DNA of 64,000 bases, from the NCBI GenBank assembly GCA_944989445.1, contig CALYLW010000016.1, positions 5,201,694 through 5,265,693 of the forward strand. Direction: 5' to 3'. Made by a program: the position numbers and the translations under genes. Positions 23,901-33,439 of the stretch are shown here, piece by piece (position 1 is the stretch's first letter; every line of letters begins with the position of its first letter). The stretch is from Ampullaceana balthica. Lineage: Eukaryota > Mollusca > Gastropoda > Lymnaeidae. Below the pieces are notes generated by a model. That model was not told the DNA's origin and searched no databases. It was given only the letters and a program-made list of their open reading frames with translations.

Positions 23901-24003
23901 GACCGACCCAATATTTCTATAATGGTGTGTGTGTGGGGGGTTGGTTGTATAATAGCTGAACGACTGACCCAATATTTCTATAAGGGTGTGTGTGTTCGTT
24001 GTA
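17981..24003. repeat. G-tract minisatellite of ~50-70 bp, about 100 copies
   Basis: Each unit has TTGTATAATAGCTGAACGAC, then CGACCCAATATTTCTATAAT, then GGTGTGTG of variable length and a run of about 5-10 G. The GT and G runs vary between units while the 40-bp core stays nearly constant. On the sense strand of the host gene this puts a G tract about every 58 bases through 6 kb. Reverse-strand frames full of His, Thr, Pro and Tyr are artefacts. Blocks of several units recur, for example TTGTGTGTGTGGG units at 19825 and 20070. Confidence 0.95.
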
Positions 24004-24157
24004 TAAGGTCACTGAAGGCGCTGGAATGAACATGAAAAAAGTACTCTCTTATTGCGTATGTAAAGGTCCATATTTTAGACAGCACATAATCAGACCATAT
24101 TCCTATGACTTATTTAGCTGAGCACATATTTATTCATTTCTTACAATAAAAATCCTG
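24004..24157. other. Intronic spacer, nothing recognised
   Basis: AT-rich DNA between the G-tract array and the first foldback repeat. Confidence 0.4.
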
Positions 24158-25154
24158 CAATAAAACAAACCCGTAAAAACAAAGTTTGTGACTATAAATC
24201 CCTTATATATGAGACATAACTAACAGTATTGATTATTTTCAAACATTTACAGACTGAATCTGTCTTAACTGAAGTTTGCTTCATAACCCTGGGGGGGGGA
24301 GGGGGGGAGGGTGAGAGTGGAAAAGTCAGGTCACCGATTCGCTTGACCGAGCTCAGCGTGACACGTAAAATGTAAACAAAAGCGCCGCGGTGCTTCGATG
24401 GGCCGCCTCAACGCGTCTACTCAAACTTTCACGTGAAAAAAAAACAGTGAATTTGAATTACATAACTCATATAAGGATAAACTAAAAATACATTAATTTA
24501 ATTACGGTACGATCGATCGATCTGAAATTTTGATACGATGCATTGTTAGGTGAGATGGGTCCGTGTGCCAAATTTCAGCTCGATCGGATCACTGGAAATG
24601 GGTCATTTTCGACTTTTGTTTTTCCGCCCGCCCATGAGATGAGGAGACGGCCGCGAAGTTAATATAAGGGATTTAATAAAACAAACCCGTAAAAACAAAG
24701 TTTTTTGACTATAAATCCCTTATATATGAGACATAACTAACAGTATTGATTATTTTCAAACGCTACAAACATTGACAGACTGACACCGAGTGATGTCCCT
24801 TGTCTTTAATAAATGGGGGTGGGACGTGAGGGGGTGTCGGCACAACGGTCGGCGTCAACTCAAACTCACGTGGAAGTGGAAGAAAAAAACAATAACAAAC
24901 CGTGAATTTGAATTACATACCTCATATAAGGATAAACTTAAAATGCATTAATTTATTTACGGTACGTTCGATCGATCTGAAATTTTGATACGATGCATTG
25001 TCAGGTGAGACGGGCCCGTGTGCCAAATTTCAGCTCGATCGGATCACGGGAAATGGGTCATTTTCGACTTTTGTTTTTCCGCTCGCCCATGAGATGACGA
25101 CAGACAGAGAGACAGAGAGAGAGAGACGCCGGTGAAGTTAATATAAGGGATTTA
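24158..25154 (+). mobile_element. Foldback element family A, tandem dimer
   Basis: Two head-to-tail units (24158-24674 and 24675-25154). Each begins ATAAAACAAACCCGTAAAAA, which can form a small hairpin (AAAAAC-AAA-GTTTTT), followed by TAAATCCCTTATATATGAG. Each ends in a GACAGACAGAGA-type microsatellite and TTAATATAAGGGATTTA. The motif TAAATCCCTTATAT near the 5' end is the exact inverse of ATATAAGGGATTTA at the 3' end. Inside is a stem: CGATCGATCTGAAATTT pairs with AAATTTCAGCTCGATCG. No coding capacity. Other copies lie at 41735 and 51994; a second subfamily lies at 35321-37632. Class uncertain; Helentron-like or unclassified. Confidence 0.7.
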
Positions 25155-25441
25155 AAAATAAACACAAATATTGTTTGCCGCTGATGTGTGTGTCTTGTGA
25201 TGTGTGTGTCTTGTGATGTGTGTGTCTTGTTGAAAAGTTTAAATAAGTGGGAATCGTGTCCTATCAAATGAATTTATTACCCAGCCATTTTACAGACTCA
25301 ATAACAATTTGTAAGACAAAATATTATCAAATAGTCATCTATCAAATAGTCATCTACACAGTCCATGAAGCATACATTCTATTAAATTTTGTGCTAAATT
25401 TACATATGGAAACAATTCATGGACAAAACGTCAACCTATAA

Positions 25442-25700
25442 TTTGAAGAACAAATCAACGTATGCACAGTTAGCAATAAATTCAAGTGTGAATCAACGTA
25501 TGCACAGTTAACAATAAATTCAAGTGTGAATCAACGTATGCACAGTTAGCAATAAATTCAAGTGTGAATCAACGTATGCACAGTTAACAATAAATTCAAG
25601 TGTGAATCAACGTATGCACAGTTAACAATAAATTCAAGTGTGAATCAACGTATGCACAGTTAGCAATAAATTCAAGTGTGAATCAACGTATGTACTGTAC
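25442..25700. repeat. 38-bp minisatellite, about 6.5 copies
   Basis: Core AATCAACGTATGCACAGTTA then GCAATAAATTCAAGTGTG, with GC/AC variants. Located in intron 3. Confidence 0.9.
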
Positions 25701-26454
25701 AGTTAACAAACGTTGGGTCAATTTGATCTTGAAAGTCACCATTGTCTGGTTAGAAAATGTCTTTGGATTCAACATTGAAGTTTGGAACAAAAAAATGATT
25801 CAATATTGTCTGTTGAGACAACATAAGTGGAACAAGGTTGTTGGATACAAGATGTATAGTTGGAGCACGATTGTTGGATTTCAAATATGCTTTTGGAATA
25901 ATGTTGGTGAATTACTCTGAAGTGATGGGAAAATTTGGCTTTGCTTACCTCTTACATAGACCAATGTCAAACAAGAACTTTTCTAACACGTTTAATGTAA
26001 CGTATATGAAGTTGGTATTTTACGGATTTAGTGTCAGAATTAAATCTGAACTTACCAGATCATTCTCAGATTTTGTTTCTAAGATGATGTCCTTGTTTTT
26101 CTTTCAAAATTGTGTTGTGTATTTTTAATTTAGTAATATAATTAAAAACAATCCATGAAATATCTAAGATAGGTACACAATTAAATATAATAAAGTAATA
26201 TTTACAGAAATGTCTTATAGACGGTTTTCATATAGATACATAAATATAAAGTAGACAAAAGATATCATGTAGATATATAAACGTTTCCTAGCCTAAGAAA
26301 TGCCATGTAAACATAAACACACAAGTGTCATTCAGACGTAGAATAGTCACGTAGACCTATAAAAGTAATGTAGACGTAGAAATTATAGACAGATTTAGCA
26401 ATGTAACGTACATGTAGAAATATCAGGTACACCTAGAAATGTCACATAGATGTA
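25701..26454. other. AT-rich intronic DNA, no gene seen
   Basis: Two overlapping open frames of 80 and 96 codons (25678-25920 and 25838-26128) have Trp, Phe and Lys content expected of simple AT-rich DNA. Neither has splice or homology support. From 26230 there are loose AGACGTAGAAAT-like words that lead into the next array. Confidence 0.4.
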
Positions 26455-27003
26455 TAAATATCTGATAGACCTAGAAATGTCAGACAGACCTAGAAATGTC
26501 AGACAGACCTAGAAATGTCAGACAGACCTAGAAATGTCAGACAGACCTAGCCAGACAGACCTAGAAATGTCAGACAGACCTAGAAATGTCAGACAGACCT
26601 AGAAATGTCAGACAGACCTAGAAATGTCAGACAGGCCTAGAAATGTCAGACAGACCTAGAAATGTCAGACAGACCCAGAAATGTCAGACAGACCTAGAAA
26701 TGTCAGACAGACCTAGAAATGTCAGACAGACCTAGAAATGTCAGACAGACCTAGAAATGTCAGACAGACCTAGAAATGTCAGACAGACCTAGAAATGTCA
26801 GACAGACCTAGAAATGTCAGACAGACCTAGAAATGTCAGACAGGCCTAGAAATGTCAGACAGGCCTAGAAATGTCAGACAGGCCTAGAAATGTCAGACAG
26901 ACCTAGAAATGTCAGACAGGCCTAGAAATGTCAGACAGGCCTAGAAATGTCAGACAGACCTAGAAATGTCAGACAGACCTAGAAATGTCAGACAGACCTA
27001 GGA
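26455..27003. repeat. 19-bp minisatellite, about 29 copies
   Basis: Monomer CAGACAGACCTAGAAATGT with variants CAGGCCTAG and CCCAG; one unit near 26550 is cut short. It ends about 100 bp before exon D. Degenerate versions (AGACGTAGAAATA) upstream suggest the array grew from local sequence. Confidence 0.95.
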
Positions 27004-27106
27004 ATGCCATTTAAACCCTTGAACTATCACGCACTACGTACTTCCACAAACATAGATTAGATTCCTCGACTGTAAGGACAGACATTTTACTTTCTCTCAC
27101 CAACAG

Positions 27107-28798
27107 GACAACGATGTGGTGCAATGGACCACACAAACTCACCCACCTGGGAGTCACACAAACCTACCAGAGGTCACCTTTCAGCCAGCAACATCAGCTA
27201 CCTCCACCTCCCAGCCAGCTACATCAGCTACCTCCACCTCTCACCCAGCTCCATCAGCTACCTCCACCTCTCAGCCAGCTACATCAGCTATTTCTACCAC
27301 TTGGTTTACTGCCCAAGAAGTAGATGCCAAGTTTTCACTGATGAATTCCCTGGCTCGTTTTTATGGCGTGTCTCTTGATGACGCTGAGTCCATGGTCAAG
27401 ATGTTGGAAAGTGCTTCTAAAAATAAAGTCATCTCCATGACAACCACCGCAGTTAACAAGAAATTGGATGATAACGTTTTGGAAGTACGAATTGTCACAG
27501 AGATGACGTCATCACCGGTTACCACAGTCAGCTCACATGATATTAACTCTAACCTTAACTTAACAGAGTTTACACCAGCACAGAACAAATCTGATGGCTC
27601 AAGCACTTTTACAGAAACCACTCATCAAAATGATGAAAACAAAGTAAATCAAACTGCTGAGTCAGCGACAACTACTCCTATGTCTCCCCAGCAACTTGTT
27701 ACGTCCTCTTCGTTTACAAGTCAGCCAAATGTTGCTACGCAAACTGTAGAGCAAACCACTGAGTCGACTGGAGAGCTGGCCACTGAGATAACAAAACAGA
27801 TAGTTTTGAACCAAAGTTTGCTTCAGTCTGTAACAGATTCGATACAGACTGTTACGGAACAAAGATCGATACAAACAGGTACAGAAATAAGTTCGATAAC
27901 AAAAGGTACAGAAATAAGTTCGATACCAACAGATACAGAAATAAGTTCGATACCAACAGGTACAGAAATAAGTTCGATACCAACAGGTACAGAAATAAGT
28001 TCGATACCAAAAGGTACAGATATAAGTTCGACACCAACTGTTATGGAAACAGGATCAGCAACAGTTACAACGGCAGAAAATGACACAACAGTTAGTGATT
28101 TAAACAACCCACTTGGACTTGACTACATGAACTCCCCTGATTACACAGGGGCGCAGCCAGCCAGCCAGATCGCTAACAGGAGCGTGTCCAATGAGATCAT
28201 CCAGATGGCCACCACTATAGCTGGGATGTACAACCTGCAGGTGGACAAGGTGATTAAAATGTTGTTAGCTTCTCAAACCTCCAGCAACAACCTCCAGACC
28301 TCAACTGAAACCAACAACAACGGAAGTCAAAGTGCAGATCTGACCACTGGTCATCATGATCAGAACTCGTCTGTTGACTTAGGTCTTACCTCTGCCCCGA
28401 CGACTCAATCAACATCACATTTAGATATGACGTCAGTCCAGTCGCTATCTACCTCAAATCTGCAATCAAGTTTCGATTTAAATGAACCACCGTCAGTTGC
28501 TACCACAATTTTAGAACCGCTTGAACAATATAACCAATCTGTGACCACAATGTCTTCAGCAATGACCAGAATGTCCAGTCTGCTGAACTCTTTGTCTAAA
28601 CTTGCCATGGACATTGCTGCGCAGAAAGAAAAACAACAGAGTAATGCCATCATATCCGCAAACAACGACATTGGATCTCGCACTGCCGGAAATGACATGC
28701 CAACAATGCCACCGATCTCTGCCATGTCAACTTCTGAAGCTGAAATACTGTCATCCGTGCCACAGTCCTCGGTCATTTCAACACTGGTCAGCTCTTAG
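27107..28798 (+). CDS. Repeat-bearing glycoprotein-like gene, terminal exon D
   Basis: Phase-0 exon of 563 codons ending at TAG 28796. It opens with DNDVVQWTTQTHPPG, then four copies of a 10-residue unit (QPATSATSTS type). Next is a helical module, EVDAKFSLMNSLARFYGV to AESMVKMLESAS. A long Ser/Thr/Gln-rich stretch follows, with about seven copies of a 9-residue unit (GTEISSIPT, 27870-28040). A second helical module, NEIIQMATTIAGMYNLQVDK to IKMLLAS, resembles the first. A third, VTTMSSAMTRMSSLLNSLSK to LAMDIAAQKEKQQ, precedes the Ser-rich C-terminus. No membrane segment or catalytic motif is seen. I do not recognise the family. Composition fits a secreted mucin-like or structural matrix protein, which is inference. 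The frame is long, unbroken and has coding-like composition, so this is the best supported exon. Confidence 0.85.
   Translation, partial: DNDVVQWTTQTHPPGSHTNLPEVTFQPATSATSTSQPATSATSTSHPAPSATSTSQPATSAISTTWFTAQEVDAKFSLMNSLARFYGVSLDDAESMVKMLESASKNKVISMTTTAVNKKLDDNVLEVRIVTEMTSSPVTTVSSHDINSNLNLTEFTPAQNKSDGSSTFTETTHQNDENKVNQTAESATTTPMSPQQLVTSSSFTSQPNVATQTVEQTTESTGELATEITKQIVLNQSLLQSVTDSIQTVTEQRSIQTGTEISSITKGTEISSIPTDTEISSIPTGTEISSIPTGTEISSIPKGTDISSTPTVMETGSATVTTAENDTTVSDLNNPLGLDYMNSPDYTGAQPASQIANRSVSNEIIQMATTIAGMYNLQVDKVIKMLLASQTSSNNLQTSTETNNNGSQSADLTTGHHDQNSSVDLGLTSAPTTQSTSHLDMTSVQSLSTSNLQSSFDLNEPPSVATTILEPLEQYNQSVTTMSSAMTRMSSLLNSLSKLAMDIAAQKEKQQSNAIISANNDIGSRTAGNDMPTMPPISAMSTSEAEILSSVPQSSVISTLVSS
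27175..27300 (+). repeat. 30-bp coding repeat in exon D
   Basis: Four units with core CAGCTACATCAGCTACCTCC, in frame, encoding a Ser/Thr/Ala-rich decapeptide. Confidence 0.85.
27868..28040 (+). repeat. 27-bp coding repeat in exon D
   Basis: About six to seven units with core ACAGAAATAAGTTCGATACC, in frame, encoding GTEISSIPT or close variants. The first and last units are the most diverged, as usual for arrays growing from the middle. Confidence 0.9.
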
Positions 28799-29040
28799 AT
28801 GTTAACTATCGGTTGAGGTTTAAGGTTATTTGTGTTTTTAACCTGGTATTTGTGCTGATAACATTTCATAATTGAACATTCCGATACACATATTGGATTA
28901 TTTAACACAGTTTTCACTTTAAATCTTATCTGAATACAAACTTTATTATAACATTTGGTTCTATTAATAGCTTCAACACGTGCTTCTCAATATCCTTTTG
29001 TTTCTATATTTACAAATAAATTAATCGACTTGGTATTTCT
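28799..29040 (+). terminator. 3' untranslated region with poly(A) signal
   Basis: AT-rich sequence after the stop codon holds an AATAAA at 29015-29020, about 220 bp downstream. This is a plausible poly(A) signal for the main gene. A later TTAATAAATAATAATG at 29404 is an alternative. Confidence 0.5.
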
Positions 29041-29079
29041 TTATTTCTTTTTCCATCCTGTGATCCATAATTTAGCCTC

Positions 29080-29268
29080 TGATGCATCATGTGATCCGTA
29101 CTTGGGCATCTGATGCATCATGTGATCCGTACTTGGGCATCTGATGCATCATGTGATCCGTACTTGGGCATCTGATGCATCATGTGATCCCTACTTGGGC
29201 ATCTGATGCATCATGTGATCTGTACTTGGGCATCTGATGCATCATGTGATCCTTACATGGGCCTCTCA
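29080..29268. repeat. 31-bp minisatellite, six copies
   Basis: Core CATCTGATGCATCATGTGAT then CCGTACTTGGG. It contains the palindrome TGATGCATCA in each unit. Confidence 0.9.
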
Positions 29269-29530
29269 TTTAGTTATCAATTGTTTCAATCAAAAGTCTT
29301 TTGTTGGCCATGTTTCGTAACACCAGTACTTGATTATAAATTTGGCCTTGGTCCAAAAAAACAAAAACAACTGCATTTAGGTCTTGGTATTTGCATTTTT
29401 AGTTAATAAATAATAATGTGGTTCTCTATTAAAGCTCTGTTTTATTCTATACGTAATTATACTGGACTTATTGTTTCGTCTCTAAGTGTAAACTTTTATC
29501 GCCATTAGTTGCGCTCTATTTTGTTAACTC

Positions 29531-30520
29531 AATGTTTATAATGACTTGGGTCACAATGATAGTCAAACTGAAATGTTTATAATGACTTGGGTCACAATGA
29601 TAGTCAAACTGAAATGTTTATAATAACTTGGGTCACAATGATAGTCAAACTGAAATGTTTATAATGACTTGGGTTTCAATGATAGTCAAACTGAAATGTT
29701 TATAATCACTTGGGTCAAAATGATAGTCAAACTGACATGTTTATAATGACTTGGGTCACAATTCTAGTCAAACTGACATGTTTATAATGACTTGGGTCAC
29801 AATGATAGTCAAACTGAAATGTTTATTATGACTTGGTTCACAATTCTAGTCAAACTGAAATGTTTATAATGACGTGGGTCACAATTCTAGTCAAACTGAA
29901 ATGTTTATAATGACTTGGGTCACAATGATAGTCAAACTAACATGTTTATAATGACTTGGGTCACAAAGATATTTTAAACTAACATGTTTATAATGACGTG
30001 GGTCACAATGATAGTCAAAATAACATGTTTATAATGACTTGGGTCACAAAGATATTTTAAACTAACATGTTTATAATGACGTGGGTCACAATGATAGTCA
30101 AACTAACATGTTTATAATGACTTGGGTCACAATGATTGTCAAACTAACATGTTTATAATGACTTGGGTCACAATGATAGTCAAACTGAAATGTTTATAAT
30201 GACTTGGGTCACAATTCTAGTCAAACTGAAATGTTTATAATGACTTGGGTCACAATGATAGTCAAACTAACATGTTTATAATGACTTGGGTCACAATGAT
30301 AGTCAAACTAACATGTTTATAATGACTTGGGTCACAATGATAGTCAAACTAACATGTTTATAAAGACGTGGGTCACAATTCTAGTCAAACTGAAATGTTT
30401 ATAATGACTTGGATCACAATTCTAGTCAAACTGAAATGTTTATAATGACTTGGGTCACAATGATAGTCAAACTAACATGTTTATAATGACTTGGATCACA
30501 ATTCTAGTCAAACTAACATG
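29531..30520. repeat. 41-bp minisatellite, about 24 copies
   Basis: Core AATGTTTATAATGACTTGGG then TCACAATGATAGTCAAACTGA. Variants TGACGTGGG, ATTCTAG and CTAACATG mix along the array; the last copies are rich in the CTAACATG type. Confidence 0.95.
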
Positions 30521-30574
30521 GTTTTATGTGAGATGTTAATTTTATTTGATAGCCACAATTTTGAACGTCAAAGT

Positions 30575-30603
30575 CAATGTAACACATTTGGTCTAATATA
30601 ACA
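30575..30603. repeat. Left flank of a split 19-bp minisatellite
   Basis: Units of the type ATTTGGTCTAATATAACAC occur here and resume at 31996-32165. The repeats at 30606-31994 therefore sit inside this minisatellite. Confidence 0.6.
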
Positions 30604-30605
30604 CA

Positions 30606-31112
30606 CTAGACGCCCGCGCGTAGCATACGCCGCAGACTTGCTCATGGAGAGTGAAAAGAAGGTGGAGAAAGAACGGACACAAACTACATCACGAAGAAAT
30701 CAAAACAACGCGAGTGAACGTTGGTTGGGGGGGGGACTGCCAACTCATTGTTGGTTTCGAGACATTTGCAGGCCAAATTCGGTAGACCCCTTACTTCTAT
30801 GAAGTCAGCTATTATAATTGGCTTAAAATCGGAGTTACATAATCGATAACCGGTTTTCACCAAAACAAAACAAAAAGCAATTAACAACCCTAAATATGAC
30901 TAACACTCGCTAGCGTCGGCCAATCACAGTTTATGTTTAAGGGATGGTAGTATTAAATGGGAGGCGGATAACAACAACCTCTGTGTGCATGTCTTCACGT
31001 TTACTCGCTATTTTTTATTTACTTGGTGCTGCTTTTTGTGTCTGTACTCTCACCCCCCCCCTCCAACCATTCTTTGCACTGTCTATGATGATCAAGTCTG
31101 CGGCGAATGCTT
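30606..31112. mobile_element. Foldback repeat of the GCGTAGCATACGCCGC family
   Basis: Left arm starts GCGTAGCATACGCCGCAGAC then TTGCTCA. A reversed version ends near 31108 (TGATGATCAAGTCTGCGGCG). Both arms hold the motif for GAACGGACACAAACTAC or a relic of it, and a G-run or C-run. The middle holds GCCAATCACAGTTTATG. No coding capacity. Confidence 0.5.
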
Positions 31113-31179
31113 TTGAATAAAGGGACAAAAGAACGGACACAAACAGACATTTAAAAAAACAGACAAAAAACATGTATTC

Positions 31180-31241
31180 GCTGGGGCTTTAACCCAGGAC
31201 CTTCCCTGCATGAGGCGGACGTGATAACCAGTACACTACGA
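31180..31241 (-). pseudogene. tRNA-Val-like segment in a SINE-like repeat
   Basis: The reverse strand reads CGTAGTGTACTGGTTATCAC, GTCCGCCTCATGCAGGGAAGG and CCTGGGTTAAAGCCCCAGC. This follows animal tRNA-Val closely: box A region TAGTGTACTGG, anticodon stem region, and a box B-like GGTTAAAGCC. The acceptor stem does not pair, and the usual GGTTCGA is changed, so it is a relic and not a working tRNA. It lies in a dispersed repeat with two further copies (31727 and 61790), which suggests a tRNA-derived SINE. Confidence 0.65.
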
Positions 31242-31330
31242 ATCTCAAGTTTTCTGTGAAGGAACAATGCAAGTGAAACGCAAGAACCATTGTTTGTCAC
31301 CCCTCCACTACCTTCGCTTTCCAACCTTTT

Positions 31331-31994
31331 TAGACGCCCCGCGGCGTAGCATACGCCGCAGACTTGCTCATAAATAGTGCAAGAAAAAAAGGGGAGCGGG
31401 AGAACGGACACAAACAGTAGCACGAACAAATGGGAACATCGCGAGTGAACGTTGGGGGACCACCGAAGCATTTTTGGTAATTATTTCGGACATCGCCACA
31501 ATATATAAACAGATATTACAGCCATGAAGCCAAGTTGAAGAGCAACAACTTCGTCCATGATCGAAATATGCGACCAATAGAAACAGACAGGTACCTGGTG
31601 AAGGAATTGAAATAACATTGAACTAAGCTTTTTTCCGTGACATGTAAAGCGGTGTTTATGTTTGCTAAGAAAAGGGGGGGGGGAGAACAGGCATCAGTAT
31701 TTAATTTTTTTTTAAAAACATATGTTGCTGCTTGGGCTTGAACCTAAGGCCTTCCGATGTCAGGCGGATGTAATAACCAATACACTACGAAATACATACA
31801 CACTGTGCAGGAACATCGAAAGTGAATGTAAAAAACATTGCTGGTCTCAAGACATGCCCCACCCCGCCACTACCTTCGCTTGCCAAACGTTAACTGTGTT
31901 TAGTTAACACATCAAGGGTCATTCTTCATGCTCGGTTGCACATGCTTGCAGCTTGCCTCGCATGGTCCCACTATGAAGAGAATTATATATATAG
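31331..31994. mobile_element. Dispersed repeat with tRNA-Val-like core
   Basis: Starts CCCCGCGGCGTAGCATACGC, has GAACGGACACAAACAG and GCGAGTGAACGTTGGGGG, and ends ATTATATATATAGATT. The copy at 61482-62026 shares the same order of blocks and the same end. A tRNA-Val-like segment lies at 31727-31791 on the reverse strand (TTCGTAGTGTATTGGTTATT). Confidence 0.55.
31727..31791 (-). pseudogene. tRNA-Val-like segment, second copy
   Basis: Reverse strand reads TCGTAGTGTATTGGTTATTA, CATCCGCCTGACATCGGAAGG and CCTTAGGTTCAAGCCCAAGC. The box B is better kept here (GGTTCAAGCC). Diverged from the copies at 31180 and 61790 but collinear with them. Confidence 0.6.
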
Positions 31995-31995
31995 A

Positions 31996-32165
31996 TTTGG
32001 TCTATAACACAAATAATCTAATATAACAAATTTGGTATACTATAACATATTTGGTCTAATATAACACATGTGTTCTAATATACCAATTTTTGTTCGAATA
32101 TAACACATTTGGTCTAATATAACAAATTTGGTCTAATATAACACCTTTGGTCTAATATAACGACA
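31996..32165. repeat. 19-bp minisatellite, about eight degenerate copies
   Basis: Core ATTTGGTCTAATATAACAC with several substitutions. Same repeat as at 30575. Confidence 0.75.
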
Positions 32166-32369
32166 TTTCAAAAGTCAATACATTCTTTTGAAGATTTAAA
32201 TATTTTTAAATATGTTTTTGTGTATTTAAGAGGCGGATTTTCACTAAAATATTCATAAACATTTAAGTGAGTCACCTCGGTAAAACAGTTGCTCAATTAC
32301 CTGCTATTTTAAGCCAAAAAGAAAGTGTCTGAGGTCAACCAACAAAAAACGAGTGCAAATAAACATGAC

Positions 32370-32680
32370 GAATAAACCTCGATAGGGTTGGCCAATCACA
32401 GTTTATAGTTGGGAAGCTAATGTGGTGCCAGGGTGGGGGCAGGGTGGGGGGAAGGGTGGGGGACAGGTAGCAGGTAGCCAACTGTAGTGCCAATGTCTCG
32501 AGACAAATAATGTCTCACCAGTTTCTCCCCCCCCCGACACCCCCAATGTTCACTCACTTTGCTCTGATTTCTTCGTGCTCTAGTTTGGGTCAGTTTTCCC
32601 CCTTTTCTGTGCACTATCTATGATCAAATCTGTGATCAAATCTATGATCAAATCTGTGTCGTACGCTGTGCCGTGAGTCG
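32370..32680. mobile_element. Reverse-oriented fragment of the 30.6-kb repeat family
   Basis: GGCCAATCACAGTTTATAG, GGG-rich DNA, CGAGACAAATAATGTCTCAC, and a C-run leading to TTCACTCACTTTGC are the reverse of blocks at 30660-30960 and 61540-61700. It ends in three copies of ATGATCAAATCTGTG. Confidence 0.45.
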
Positions 32681-32689
32681 TATCTAGTA

Positions 32690-33435
32690 ACCTATAAAAT
32701 ACTAGAACACAACAGATTAGAAAAGTTAATAACCTAGACAAGCATAATGACCAATGACCACATCAACATGGCTTTAGGAAAAGCTGATTATGTGAAAAAC
32801 AATTTTATCGTTGTTAGAGTAAGTTATTATTATTATTTTGTTCACTTATATAGCGCAGTACCCCAGCTTACAGCTGAGCTCACAGCGCTTTACAAACAAG
32901 TTCAACAACTACAAATAACACACTGCCCTCAAAATCTTCCTAAACATTGTTATACTCACAAAATTTCATATAACTGCTCAGAAATGGACGCATCCCCGTC
33001 ATAGACTTTTAATTTAATGGAGCGAGATCAGTGCACGTCATCGCTTGTCCGCCGAGACAGGTGTCCTGGACTAAAAGAATGACCTTAGTGAAAAAGGAAT
33101 CCATGATATCCTGATCCAGAAATAATAGCAAGACAAATACACGCAATCAAATCAAGAGTTCAAGGCTGTGCATGCCTGTTTGGCGTAGCCGCGTCTCAAG
33201 ATTCCACCAAGAAGTTTAATCGCAATGGTCGTTCCGTGGTTCGTTGTAGTCTGTTTCACTTCCATCAGGTTGAACAGAGTCACCTTGTAGCGAGAGTTCA
33301 GTCTCACTACCACTCTTGTAATAAGTTACACAAGCCAAGACAACGCTCAAGTCAACGAAAGAACGCGGTCTACTTGAGATGAAGTTGTTCGATGTCATAC
33401 TATCTTTGTTTTTATTTTTGGTTTGTTCAGTCCAT
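32690..33435. other. Spacer with a short dispersed-repeat fragment
   Basis: CACTTATATAGCGCAGTACC and AGCTCACAGCGCTTTACAAA at 32840-32895 look like a common invertebrate repeat fragment. The 85-codon frame across it is not supported. Nothing else recognised. Confidence 0.35.
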
Positions 33436-33439
33436 CAGG

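Larger units (their letters stand above)
17447..27106 (+). other. Intron 3 (phase 0)
   Basis: From GTAAGT at 17447 to TCTCTCACCAACAG at 27106. It holds a decamer array, a 6-kb G-tract minisatellite, two ~500-bp foldback repeats, a 38-bp array, about 750 bp of AT-rich DNA and a 19-bp array. Removing it joins two phase-0 exons and leaves the frame open. Confidence 0.72.

Noticed and set aside
17981..24003. His/Thr/Pro/Tyr-rich reverse-strand proteins
   Set aside because: Frames shift with the variable GT and G runs and end at random; they are shadows of the minisatellite.
24158..25154. Hammerhead ribozyme (retrozyme) in the tandem ~500-bp units
   Set aside because: I looked for the CTGATGA core followed by a GAAA part on both strands and did not find it. 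A covariance model search could still find a divergent ribozyme.
25678..26128. Two overlapping small frames as genes or exons of intron 3
   Set aside because: No ATG context, splice sites or coding composition that stands out from the AT-rich background.
31180..31241. Functional tRNA-Val gene
   Set aside because: The acceptor stem does not pair and the T-loop word is altered; it is part of a dispersed repeat.
32747..33004. 85-codon frame
   Set aside because: It runs through a common dispersed-repeat fragment (ATATAGCGCAGTACC) and a TTATTATTATT microsatellite.
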